A program made the position numbers and the translations under genes. Of a DNA stretch of 15,843 bases, positions 1 through 8,757 are shown in pieces. Origin of the DNA: Cerioporus squamosus (lineage: Eukaryota > Basidiomycota > Agaricomycetes > Polyporales > Polyporaceae). The stretch covers positions 1 to 15,843 of the forward strand of contig JABYQS010000661.1 of assembly GCA_022592435.1 (NCBI GenBank), written 5' to 3'. How positions within the stretch are numbered: the first letter of the stretch is position 1; each line of letters opens with the position of its first letter. The notes under the pieces were generated by a model. The model saw only the letters and a list, made by a program, of their open reading frames with translations, made no database searches and was not told the origin of the DNA.

Positions 1-260
1 TGCCACTCGCGTGTGCCACCCGGGGACTGTCGACTCGTCCTCATGCCGCATCTGCTTCACGCCCAGGATTCAGATCCGGGCCTGATGACCGCCTACAGGT
101 TACGTCCTCCGCACACGGAAACGGCCAGTCGGAAACGGCCAGATAAACGGAAACGGCCGGTCCAGCTCATCCTCACTCCTGCCAATTGCAGGTAGACAAA
201 GTGATCAGTGTGGCGGCCTCCTCTCGTTACACCCGCACTAGCGACAGCACTGTCAAACAG

Positions 261-573
261 TATTTAACTCGCTGGTCTTGAAGCTAGGTCGCTCCAAACT
301 ACTCCGACCTCACGCTCACATACGTCCGCAACATGGACAAGTCTTCGAACTTTAATTAACGACGAATGGGAGAAGGTGCGTCACCGCTATGCCAGACGAA
401 TGGGGTCCCCTGTGGAAGTCTGACCTTCAACGTCTCAAGGGACCTTCCGGTGCTTGCTGGCGTGGTCAAGGCGACGGCAGTGTCGTCGTCTACTATGCTC
501 ACAAGACGCCGACGCAAGGTAGAATCGCGCAAAACCGCGGCATTCGCACCGAGCTATACTCGACTATTATAAG
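261..573 (+). other. Candidate promoter and 5' exon(s) of the Q/S-rich gene
   Basis: A TATA-like TATTTAA at 261-267 lies about 65 bp before an ATG at 333 that has A at -3. That ATG reads only MDKSSNFN before a TAA. The next frame over reads DEWEKVRHRYARRMGSP (from 361), and a third frame is open from an ATG at 389 to 577. At 574 there is a good donor (AAG|GTGAGC), with acceptors at 620 and 623. Joining 573 to 624 gives an open junction (...ILDYYK|TARARKVADAY) into the large ORF downstream. I could not find one consistent exon chain through 333-573, so either there are indels here or I have missed splice sites. The stretch 1-260 shows nothing I can support. Confidence 0.3.
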
Positions 574-623
574 GTGAGCTCACATCAATGCATCCGCACT
601 TGACTCTCACTGATAATCAGTAG

Positions 624-1903
624 ACCGCGAGGGCGCGTAAGGTGGCGGATGCTTATCCCAACAAGAGCGAGACAGCATCGACTTTAGCTCGGTCTCCGCA
701 CGTCAACCGCGCTCCTTCTTCGGTGATGAACCCGCAGGAACCACACGAAGACAGTTCTGGCTCACCTTCCGTGGCTTTGCCTGCCCAGTCTAGTACGGCG
801 CAGGCTCCCTCAGCGCATCACCAACATACGTCATACCCAGTCAATTCTCATCGCTCGAGCGGGCAGAACTACAGTCAATCCTACCAGTCGCAGTCGTCGT
901 CCTCACCCTCAGCTGCGCCAGCGGAGAATCATCCCCGGTCCTACCAACCACAGCTCCCTTCGGCATCCACAGCTGCTCCAGCGCAGGACCACACCCATAC
1001 GCACCGGACGCAGCCGCCTTCGGCATTTACGGCTGCTCCAGCGCAGGACCACACCCATACCTACGGGACTCAGCTTCCTTCGGCATCCGCAGCTGCCCCA
1101 GAGCAGACTACAACCAGTCCTACCAGACGCAGGCATATACGGCTGTGCCAGCGCAGAACCACGGCCAGTCCTATCAGGCGCAGCTGCCCCAGGCATCAAC
1201 GGCAGCGCCACTGCAGAGTCACACCATATCCTACCAGGCGCAGCTCCCTACGACATCCACAACTGCCTCAGCGCAGTACGCATCTGACGTTCGTGTCGGT
1301 CCACCCCGCCGCCACCCACCCTCCCTTCCAGCACAGTACGTGAGCGACCCTCACGGCGGCGTCCATCCCTGCCAGCAGTCGTCACCTTCGCTCGCGCAGT
1401 ATCCTGCTGATGGTCATATCGTCCCAGCATCAGCGAACCATTCGGATGTGCCCACTCGCTATTCAGAGAGTAGCTCCAACGGGCCAACATACGGCGAGCA
1501 GTATCATCTCTCTGCTTACACAAGTACTGTACCGATGCGCGGTTCACGGGACGACGCAAATGTTGCGGTCCATGGACAAGAGGCTAGCGCTCTTGCGACT
1601 TCCCACGTTCCGGGGCCCCACGTTCAGAGCAGCTCTTCCTGGCCAGAGGTACGAACATTCACTCGTGACTTTGAGATGGTTGTGGCTGATCACAATCGTA
1701 GGCGGCGATCCCATCCTTCGAAGCAGCGCTCGCTACCTTCGACTTCGTGCCCCAGAATCCAGGTTATCCCTCCGCCGGACACGCAGCGATTCCGTATGCG
1801 TAGCTTCAGAGCTAACGATGCTGCCGCGCGGGTGTTGGAACTTGTGATCGCCAATCAGTTACTCTCTACAATGACACGGCCAAGTACTGGATGTACTATA
1901 TAG
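624..1903 (+). CDS. Low-complexity Q/S/P-rich protein with tandem repeats, interrupted by a 1-nt frame break
   Basis: Codons run open from 624 (after a probable intron at 574-623) to about 1107 in one frame, then to the TAG at 1901-1903 in the frame one base lower, about 426 codons in all. The shift falls inside the third well-aligned repeat unit, where GCGCAGGAC of its neighbour reads GAGCAGAC; a one-base loss restores repeat register on the other side. The N-terminal part is Ser/Pro/Gln/His-rich. The middle consists of 20-residue repeats (pattern S/T-A-A-P-A-Q-x-H-x-x-S/T-Y-x-x-Q-L-P-x-A-S). The C-terminal part is more ordered and basic (FEMVVADHNRRRRS; RANDAAARVLELVIANQ). No domain is recognised; it looks intrinsically disordered. 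The GTG at 642 is not a credible start; the true start lies upstream. The 3' end may splice into exons at 1968-2255 instead of stopping at 1903. An AATAAA at 1935-1940 would suit polyadenylation if it does stop there. Confidence 0.5.
841..1260 (+). repeat. Coding minisatellite, seven 60-bp units
   Basis: The sequence realigns to itself every 60 bases (841, 901, 961, 1021, 1081, 1141, 1201). The most similar pair, 961-1020 and 1021-1080, share the run CTGCTCCAGCGCAGGACCAC. The outer units are more diverged. Each unit encodes 20 residues, so expansion or contraction by whole units keeps the frame. The unit at 1081-1140 carries the one-base loss that breaks the gene. Confidence 0.85.
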
Positions 1904-1967
1904 GGAGTCGTCTATATCATACATGCTCGATGATAATAAACAACAAAATCCATTTCGCAAACTACAG

Positions 1968-2255
1968 CCTGCATTGGCGTCTTGCGGGATGTGACTGCAC
2001 AAGTTAGCTGGGAATTTGACGAAGCCATCAAGGAGGAGATTCCCGTTTCCGGCGTGTCGTCGACCGAGCTCATCTTAGTTGGTGGTAAGGGTTTCCGCGC
2101 TCCCTCATGCTGCTTACTGAGTGAGCATTCCAGCCGCACTCCCTCGCTTTCTTGCTCACCCCCTGCGCGGCTGGCTAGAGTTCCCCTTGGCCTTGCCTAT
2201 CTTCCCCCGTTTGTCACTCCAGACAAGAGCGGCGAGAGATCTGAGACTGGTCTAG
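1968..2255 (+). CDS. Two 3' exons of an unrecognised protein, probably the end of the Q/S-rich gene
   Basis: Exon 1968-2084 begins after CTACAG and reads CIGVLRDVTAQVSWEFDE then AIKEEIPVSG and STELILVG, an acidic amphipathic stretch. It ends at a good donor (GGTG|GTAAGG). The 49-nt intron 2085-2133 has a TACTGA branch-like site and a CATTCCAG acceptor. Exon 2134-2255 continues in phase as ALPRFLAHPLRGWLEF then PLALPIFPRLSLQ and stops at TAG 2253-2255. The upstream link is uncertain. A donor at 1892 or 1912 (phase 1) would join the preceding ORF or an alternative frame reading YNDTAKYWMYYIGSR. No family is recognised. The gene ends about 70 bp before the target duplication of the transposon. 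Confidence 0.45.
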
Positions 2256-2327
2256 CTCTGGTGGATTCCCCTCGACTGACCGACCTTGACGCTACACCAT
2301 GCATCGTATGCATCTGGCTTGTCTTTG

Positions 2328-2335
2328 GTCGGTCC
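2328..2335. repeat. Target site duplication, left copy
   Basis: GTCGGTCC lies immediately before the terminal inverted repeat at 2336 and is repeated exactly at 3403-3410. An 8-bp duplication is the hallmark of hAT-superfamily insertion. Confidence 0.8.
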
Positions 2336-2864
2336 TAGGGTGTGCCACGGGTGTTCCCGCGGGGGTCCCGGACCGAACCCGCACCCGCACCCGCACAGAA
2401 ACCCGACCCGTGAACCCGCGGGTTCCCACGGGTACGGGGCTTAGCGCCGGGGCTCACGGGTACCGCGGGTACGGGAACCCGCCGGGTTTTCTGATGGGTT
2501 TCTGTGGCTCTCCTACTATGTTCCACTCTGTGCTTGTCTGCCACACACTTCTGGGCTTCATTCTATGTACACACTTGGCTTCTGAGGCTACTGAACATCC
2601 AATCACTTGCTTAACTTCAACTTCTGTCCCTCCTACAGGCCCTTCCAAAGTGTCAACAATATCCCAGCCAAATCGCCATGGATCTGGATGATAGTGGGCT
2701 TAAATCGAGCAGAAGAGCGAGGGGAAGGTGGTGGAACGTTTGGCAGACCCAGATCTCTCTCATAGTAAGTGCATCACTGTCTTCATCTCCCCCTTCTACA
2801 CCACCACAAGCGGTCAAGAGTTTCCGCTGTCATGCATCCCATTCTGCATCATTTCGAGCCATAT

Positions 2865-2909
2865 AGGGCTCGTTTGAAAGCGGCGTTGAACCGCTTTCCA
2901 GCGAGCCCT
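2865..2909. repeat. Inverted repeat 1 inside the transposon
   Basis: Arms 2865-2883 and 2891-2909 (19 nt each, 17 of 19 complementary) flank a 7-nt loop. The right arm contains GCTTTCCAGCGA, whose complement recurs in the left arm of the hairpin at 3175. Confidence 0.8.
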
Positions 2910-2937
2910 TTTACGACGCCATACACGCAGATGCACA

Positions 2938-2997
2938 GGAGATATGGCCGGCTTACTGCGGCGCCATTTGGCTGCACAGAAATCCGGCCATATCTCC
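2938..2997. repeat. Inverted repeat 2 inside the transposon
   Basis: Perfect 14-nt arms (GGAGATATGGCCGG at 2938-2951, complement at 2984-2997) are separated by 32 nt. Confidence 0.8.
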
Positions 2998-3174
2998 ATG
3001 GTATCACCGCCGTTTGGTCCGCGTTTTGGGCTGCATATTCTCTCGATACATCGCTAACATGGTGTACCATTCGTTTCCAGAAGCACCAGCTAGTGCACAC
3101 CCTACAACCCCTCCATTCTCCCCTCTCTGTCCATGTTCAGTGCACCATAGCGCCGCTGCTAGCGGTCGTACTGC

Positions 3175-3235
3175 GACGCGTTATATATCGCTGGAAAGCT
3201 ACGGATCGTAGCTTTCTAACGGTATATAACGCGTC
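3175..3235. repeat. Inverted repeat 3, near-perfect 29-nt palindrome
   Basis: Arms 3175-3203 and 3207-3235 pair over 29 nt with three differences, all transitions (two would still be G:U pairs in RNA), around a 3-nt loop GAT. The left arm contains TCGCTGGAAAGC, shared with inverted repeat 1. Confidence 0.85.
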
Positions 3236-3402
3236 ATGATACGTCAACATGGCGCGATATGGCAGCCCCATCTTGCGGGTGTCACAACCCGTGCACGGGT
3301 TACGGGTGTCACGCGGGTTCAGTACATCGTGACCCGAACCCGTACCCGCGCGTGACACCCGCGGAAACCCGTGCGGGTTTGTGACACCCGTGATACAGCC
3401 TA

Positions 3403-3410
3403 GTCGGTCC
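3403..3410. repeat. Target site duplication, right copy
   Basis: GTCGGTCC follows directly after the right terminal repeat and is identical to 2328-2335. Confidence 0.8.
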
Positions 3411-3520
3411 TCTGGTCCGTTTTCTTGTAGATGAGACGAGACGGCACGTGACGGTCTGCCGGCCGTCAAGGTCAACGAGATATATATTTGATTGTAACCT
3501 CTGTATCGGCCACTTCTTCC

Positions 3521-4229
3521 ATGGTCACGGCACTATCACCACAGTCCGAGTCGCTGTCCCACCCAATCTTACTTGTCGCCTCTGTTACCGCCCGCGAGAC
3601 AACCCGAGACGACCCATATCTGCTATCGTACCTAGGTAAGTCGAAAACGCTGGCGCACAACCGTACAAAGTATACTGACGCATTCCCCGACAGCCCCAGG
3701 CGTCCCCCAAGCCTCGGACGCCCCTTCCGAGACTACGCGAGCCCTTCTCGGGTTGTCTCTGGTTGTCTCGGACACTCCTCAGGAGAGAGACCCCCCTCAC
3801 GCAGTGAGTATGGCTTCGCAGTTTTCGTCTTGAGCGCGCGGGTCGCCGTGGCTCGTCTCGTCCCGGCCTGCAGAGCGGCTCGGTCTCGCGGTCCGACGGC
3901 CTGAGACCGGGACTTGCAAGTCACTAGCTTAGTAGCTATGCTTGCCTGGGAACGTCCCTTACTTCACCCGCGTGAGGTCTGGGCGCCCGGACGGGTGCGA
4001 TACGACCGCTGGTATCTAGTACGCGGGATTCGCGGACGAATTGGACAGCGCTTTGTGGACCTGGGCGCTGGTCCTGCGCTTGCCGATTTGTCCGAAAGCT
4101 ACCGCTCCGGTGCTACGCTTTCTTCGCTACATCCTGCGCGACGAACCCGCCCTTGCGCTGGCCGCGGTGCGAGAGGCCTGGACGCTGGCTAAACAAGGTC
4201 ACTACAGTGGACTCCAGGGTACCATGTAA
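3521..4229 (+). CDS. Gene C: unrecognised protein of about 156 aa, four exons
   Basis: The ATG at 3521 starts exon 3521-3635 (MVTALSPQSESLSHPILL...). The intron 3636-3693 is textbook: G|GTAAGT donor, ATACTGACG branch, CCCGACAG acceptor. Exon 3694-3803 continues in phase (APGVPQASDAPSETTRALL...) to an A|GTGAGT donor. A longer, less certain intron (3804-3935) leads to a 12-codon exon at 3936-3971. The intron 3972-4019 (GTGAGG...CTAG) removes a TAG. The last exon, 4020-4229, reads FADELDSALWTWALVLRL then VLRFLRYILRDEPALALAAV and stops at TAA. The summed length is 471 nt, divisible by three. The C-terminal half is helical, rich in Leu/Ala with two Trp. No family recognised. It faces gene D tail to tail and begins about 110 bp after the transposon. 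The first intron and last exon are the firmest parts. Confidence 0.45.
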
Positions 4230-4407
4230 CCGGCAGGGCTCATTGGAACGTTACAGTCTGGTTACAGTTCCGGACGATTGGTGTGAGCGTGTCAATTAAA
4301 ATTTCACGCCGCTATAGCTATCGCTTGCAAAATGTGGTGATCAAGTCCGAGTCCGAGTTCCCGCGAGATAATACATGCTAAAACGCACATGCACAATTGT
4401 AGCCTCA

Positions 4408-5538
4408 TCAATCGACTACGTTCGCCCCTTCGAGTCGATTCTCATGACTCATATCCTCTGCCTTGGCCAGTCGAACAGCCTCCAACTCTCTGCGAACTTC
4501 CACCAAGTTAGAACGATCCCGCAGTGTCATCGGCGCAGTAGTAGTATGAGTACAGCCCTTCCTGGTAGCCATGGCAGCTTGCATGTTGCGGAAGTCTGCT
4601 ATATAGCTGAATACCAGTGAGAAGAACCGGGTGCGGTGGCCCTTGGAGACCCAACGGCAGGCGCGATTATCCTGTTGAATAGCAACTGTTCTTTCAAAAT
4701 CTATTTCAAAAGAATGTGTATATGCAGCTTACCGGGATGTATTCAAAACTGAAAGCGTGAGGAAGCTCAAAGACCAGAACAGGAGACCCTGTTGCGCCCC
4801 CGGGCGAGAGAACGGGAAAGTCATCATCCGAATCGATTGTTGACTTCACGGAAGGAAGTTCGATAAGGAGATACTCTGCTCAAGTACCGTGAGCGCAGGT
4901 AACACGGAGAACGCCAAAACGCGACGCACGTCTGTCGACTAGAGAAGCCATTGCCCCGTGAAAGATCACCGGTTGCTCATGAGGTCCGAAGCCGCAGCTG
5001 ACAACCGAGAGGTCACGGAATTGGAGAGAGGTGGTTGCTTCGCCAAGAGACATAGAGAAGGTTATCGTTGCGCTGGATTCCAGACGTCTTCTTGCCTCGG
5101 TCGTCCGACAGCAATCCTCATACTTATATCGTAGGGAATCTGCGCATGCGTCTTAGTAGCTGCGATCGTCAGAGTCAACGAGGTCCCAGCTGTGTCTGTG
5201 CGTAAGATGTGCCGGTGCAGCGCGGACGTTTCCGTGGTGACACCGTCTGGAACTGCCTTGATAGGAACTCCGTACACAAAGGAACCCTTTCGCGATCGTA
5301 TGTGCCACGGATGTAGAAAGGCCTCATAAGCGCGCGGCTGCTTTGAGCAGGCGTTCACATGAACTGCCAGATTTAGCAACTGTTCCAACCGCGCGCGCGT
5401 CGCTTTCCTGCCCACACACAGTCTAGATCTCCTCCTCCTCCTACTCCGGCTCGGCGCCCGCTTCCGTGCCGCCGTCCAGATCCAGCAAATCGTTTACTGA
5501 CTTACAGTGGGCCCTCGATACTTCCCTCTTACGGTCAT
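4408..5538 (-). CDS. Gene D: unrecognised protein of about 267 aa, five exons
   Basis: Exons in transcript order are 5538-5506 (MTVRGKYRGPT), 5379-5124, 5037-4930, 4875-4733 and 4671-4408. The exon at 5124-5379 is well supported: NLAVHVNACSKQPRAYEAF then LHPWHIRSRKGSFVYGVPIK. The intron 4876-4929 (GTGCGT donor, GCTCAC branch, GAGCAG acceptor, 54 nt) removes an apparent in-frame TGA. The intron 4672-4732 starts CCG|GTAAGC. All phases agree and the total is 804 nt. The C-terminal exon reads KGHRTRFFSLVFSYIADF and later a charged helix, NLVEVRRELEAVRLAKAED. The centre contains an acidic stretch (SDDDFP). The first exon and the 126-nt first intron are the least certain; the same bases could be an acceptor on the plus strand. 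No family recognised. Its start lies about 200 bp from gene A in divergent orientation. Confidence 0.55.
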
Positions 5539-5740
5539 CACTGGTGCACACATACGCCGTCTATGCAACGATGGCACCCAGGTACAAATTGGCGATGAAG
5601 TGTCACGGTATCTCCACTTTTCTCGCTGTTCCCCTTGCGTCCCTGCGCCGTGCGATCGACCCGCACTAAGATGGCTTATACCTGGCTGCTGATCGATGCG
5701 CCAGCCACCGTCAGTCATGACTGCTGGCTCTTTTCAGCAG
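5539..5740. promoter_or_regulatory. Probable divergent promoter between genes D and A
   Basis: If the starts proposed for D (5538, minus) and A (5741, plus) are right, these 202 bp must carry both promoters. No clear TATA box was found. Open frames cross it on both strands (plus from 5507, minus 5494-5718), so either gene could start further out and the region could be partly exon. Confidence 0.3.
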
Positions 5741-7575
5741 ATGGAGAGCGTGGACAAGATCATAGTCGAGTAAGTCACTTCCGCAGCCTGCTCGAGCTGC
5801 TCTCAGGACATGACCCGGACTTTTTATTAGGCGGCTACCATTCAGACTATGGACTTCGTTAACGAGCAGCCGGTCAGTCTCCTGGCGCTTCGCTAGAACG
5901 GATGTGTATCCGTAGCTCTGGACTGATAGGATGTTCTCAATATATGTATGCAGCCTACCCCCACGAGCTCTGCAGATCACGTTGCTCTCACGCAGGTAGC
6001 ATCCTTCAGCGGAGGCGGTTCTGCTCAGTATGCGTCTATACAGCGGACCTTCTCAACCGTGTCTAGCTGGGTACGTGACCTCGATGACCCCTTCAACACA
6101 TGGGTTTCCCCCAGTGATGAGGTGCGTTCCGATTGTTGCTGTGCATCAATCTTAGCATCTCAATGCACTGTTAGAGGTCTCTTGAAACCCGCGGTGGTAG
6201 TCCAGGTGCGATCAGTACTCAAGGAGCATCCTTACTTCTCCCACGCACCGCTGCACCCGTACCCCCGGTCATCGTCAGTCTTCCGTCTTCGGAGACCACC
6301 GACGACGATCTGGATTCTTCGGGAGGTCAGGAGCTCGCTCCACATAACGGTGTGTTGAAGCAGGATGGTTCTTGCTCACATGCTCATCTGTGCCTGTATC
6401 GGTAGGCAGTGGACAGATTCAAATCTGTAGGACAATTCATAGCTCTCCTAGTCTGAGCGTCGGACAAACATGTCCTCGCGTCGATGACTATTCCTCTGCC
6501 GACTCAGTTGCGATCTCGCACAAGACGGCCCATCGCCGTAGTTGCGACGGGTTCACCGGCGGGCGTCTTGGCGCAGATGGCGATACTTCGCATGAAGATG
6601 ACGTGGAAATGTGACAGCCTCCCCTTGCTGTATGTCTCGAGATGGCTAACACAATCATACGATAGGGTGAACCCAAGCCCATTAGCGCAGACGGCAATGA
6701 CGGCCCCAGCGGCCCCTGTTGGAGAAGCCAATAAGTGAGTCAGTTCCACGCGTCACTACTCTCACCGATGTATCAACATAGATTTCTACCTCGTCCATCT
6801 AGCCATCAATTCCCTCAGAAAATGCTCTCTACAGACCTGTTCAACCCCAACACAGTCCCGGAACAAGAGACGTACTTGCCTCAGGCAGAGCTACACTCTA
6901 ACCAGGTCAGTTAGCCAACGTGTTCGGCGAGGCCGTGCTCACCGCATTTATGGATGAGGTAGGAAAGAGAGGTCTCCTTGACTGCTCTCTTCCATTCACA
7001 ACCGTCAGCTGCGATTAATGACCTGGGTTTCGAGTCCTCCCGCGTTACGCAGCCGTCGGCCGTGACGAAGATGAATATACCTGAAGCTCCCCCCCCCTGC
7101 CACGGGTTGGAAAACGCCCCGAATACGGATACGACTTTCGCAATACCTAGAAGGTATGATGATCACCCCTGCGCTATATTTGCCATCTTTTCTTACCCCT
7201 ATGGTCACTTTCAAAGGAGCCTCAGGCTTCAACTCAAGCTGGAAGGAGTGACATCGTTCACTCCGCTGTTGCAAAATGGTACAGCATCGTGGGGCGCCAA
7301 GGGAGCATTGAAGTCGAGGCGAACGGTGCCAGGACCCGGAGGGGTACTGGCGTCTTCGCTCCGAAGGTACGCAATCAGATACTTGTACGAGATGGAGCTC
7401 TGATGCATATTCGTCGTAAGGAGTAAGCGATTGCAGGTCAAGCAAATGACACATCCACTTGAACTTCCCCAGGGAAACGGAGGAAATGCCCGCAGGCCTG
7501 CTGGCCGCGGTAGAGCTCCGCGTCCGAAGCCGAACGGGCGCAGGAAATGAGAGTATTCGAAAGTGGTGCGCGTAA
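5741..7575 (+). CDS. Gene A: Ser/Pro-rich unrecognised protein with about ten small exons
   Basis: Exons 5741-5769, 5831-5903, 5954-6121, 6175-6349, 6406-6610, 6666-6734 and 6782 onward join in phase at every step. The introns are 5770-5830 (GA|GTAAGT), 5904-5953, 6122-6174, 6350-6405, 6611-6665 (CTAAC branch) and 6735-6781 (AA|GTGAGT, CTCAC). The protein starts MESVDKIIVE and is Ser/Thr/Pro-rich with acidic patches (SETTDDDLDSSGG; ADGDTSHEDDVEM). Later exons read LANVFGEAVLTAFMDE (6911-6958) and, near the 3' end, SDIVHSAVAKWYSIVGRQGS (from about 7241). Between 6855 and 7240 the chain is uncertain: one intron would need a poor GTCCCG donor, and a run of nine C at 7089-7097 may hide a frameshift. 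The end is either the TAA at 7424 or, after an intron 7423-7472, the TAA at 7573-7575. No family recognised. It converges on gene B. Confidence 0.45.
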
Positions 7576-7678
7576 TACTATGGCTAGCTCAGGTCGCTAT
7601 GTTCTTTGACCGCAAATACACTTGACCTTCCTGTCGAGCCCTAATTGGTGGTTGTGATGGTCAGTCGCATGTTACCCA

Positions 7679-8338
7679 TCACTCAGCATCGTGCGACAAG
7701 TCGGTTCGTCCTGGGTACCAGCCAGGCACAAGGTTCTCCATCGCGCGATGGAGGAGATGCTCCCTAGTTCCTTCACGTTGATCCGTAACGCTGACGTTCA
7801 GAAATTAAGACTCCGGCGTACTCACCGCCAACGTTACCTGCCTGTCCTGCATATAGCCTCTTGATCTTTGCTCGGGAGTTGCAGTCGAGGGGCACTTATC
7901 CTTGTCTGCCACGCTAGTCGATTGTCATTTCCATCCCGTCCCCCTTGGTCGCGTCATATCGCATACCGCGCCATGATCTCGTACTTAGACACCAGTAAAA
8001 TAGCAACAAATTGTTTCCGCATCGCGATACATGCTGGAGATCACATAGGAGAACACACAAGAGTCCGTCAGGCTAAGAAGTCCGCACTCCCGAGCGGTTC
8101 CTTGAGCACCGCGTCCCAACCTCATCGGACTATATGTTTCCCATCCGGCGCGACTAACCACGAGGCAAACTGCACTGCGTCCGTCAGTCCAATGAAGATT
8201 TCCTCTTCTTCTACTTAAGTCTGGGACAGCAGGCATGGGGCTAATCCCAGGGTATAAGACCGCTCTTGCGCGGCCGTCATTGTACCCTACGAACGCAAAG
8301 CAGCGACGAGCTCTCGGCAGGGAGTCCGTCGTCAACAT
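7679..8338 (-). CDS. Gene B: unrecognised protein of about 150 codons with one internal TGA
   Basis: Exons in transcript order are 8338-8215 (ATG, MLTTDSLPRARRCFAFVGYN...), 8174-8088, 8033-7967, 7900-7838 and 7790-7679. The total is 453 nt, divisible by three. Introns are 40, 54, 66 and 47 nt; the last runs G|GTAACG...CTGAACGTCAG. Later exons look clearly coding: MRKQFVAILLVSKYEIMAR, and the last reads VTDQREGTREHLLHRAMENL then VPGWYPGRTDLSHDAE. The second exon (FASWLVAPDGKHIVR, then GWDAVLKEPLG) has a TGA at 8124-8122 that I could not splice away. CGA to TGA by one C-to-T change would explain it. The first exon overlaps gene E antisense, so one of the two may be a shadow. No family recognised. 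It may be a pseudogene. Confidence 0.4.
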
Positions 8339-8601
8339 TCTGCTCAGACTTGCGAAATACAGCAGGATCCCGCTGCCGTCTGCGCGTAAGGCGAGACGGT
8401 TAATTGCAGTGTGCAGGCTAATACGTATGGCATTTTAATGTGTGCTCCTCTACTTGTACATGATCGCACATATTGGGTACATCTAAAGCGGAGTCTCAGT
8501 ACTCAGGAATTACGAGAGAATCCATCGCACAAGGCGACAAAATCCGCGATGAGGAGACGGCGCCCTCCCCGTGCTTCCCGGAGGAGGTGCTCGGGCTCTA
8601 A
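8235..8601 (+). CDS. Gene E: small unrecognised protein, two exons
   Basis: The ATG at 8235 (G at -3) opens an exon to 8385 reading MGLIPGYKTALARPSLYPTN then VVNILLRLAKYSRIPLPSA. The donor is C|GTAAGG. The last exon begins at 8489 or 8507, both in phase, and reads TRESIAQGDKIRDEETAPS then CFPEEVLGL before TAA 8599-8601. That makes roughly 83-88 aa, with a basic amphipathic N-terminal half and an acidic tail. The 103-121 nt intron is longer than its neighbours. The first exon lies opposite gene B exon 1, so the two models compete; the length and even composition of this ORF favour it slightly. No family recognised. Confidence 0.35.
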
Positions 8602-8757
8602 TTCGCTAACGTGTTAGACCAGTGCACATCGTCACATAGGAAGGCAAGTGCACTCCACCTCGCTAGTGTAACAATTTCCGACGCTTCGTTCCGGGATACT
8701 CCTCCTCGTCCACATCATCTCGTCGACGCCTACCTGAGATGGACTTGGGCACTGTCG

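Larger units (their letters stand above)
2336..3402. mobile_element. Non-autonomous hAT-like DNA transposon (MITE-type), 1,067 bp
   Basis: The ends are a 19-bp inverted repeat: TAGGGTGTGCCACGGGTGT at 2336-2354, and the reverse complement of 3384-3402 reads TAGGCTGTATCACGGGTGT (16 of 19 identical). Both ends are flanked by the same 8 bp (GTCGGTCC). Just inside each end, ACCCG or its complement CGGGT occurs about 12-13 times (2347-2485 and 3275-3390), like the subterminal transposase-binding motifs of known hAT elements. No transposase ORF is present; the open frames inside are short and lack conserved motifs, so the element would depend on a transposase supplied elsewhere. Three internal hairpins (2865-2909, 2938-2997, 3175-3235) fill the right half. 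The superfamily call rests on duplication length and end sequence; transposase homology was not available to test it. Confidence 0.8.

Noticed and set aside
2341..2490. Telomere-like or simple satellite repeat (ACCCGC runs)
   Set aside because: The motif is irregular, appears on both strands and recurs symmetrically at 3275-3390 beside inverted ends, which fits a transposon subterminal array better.
3804..3935. In-frame TGA at 3831 and TAGs at 3930 and 3933 taken as proof of repeat-induced point mutation in gene C
   Set aside because: They fall inside a phase-0 intron bounded by a GTGAGT donor, so they need not be mutations.
4840..5080. Nonsense and frameshift lesions in gene D
   Set aside because: Introns of 54 nt (4876-4929) and 86 nt (5038-5123) with matching phases remove both, so a pseudogene call is not needed.
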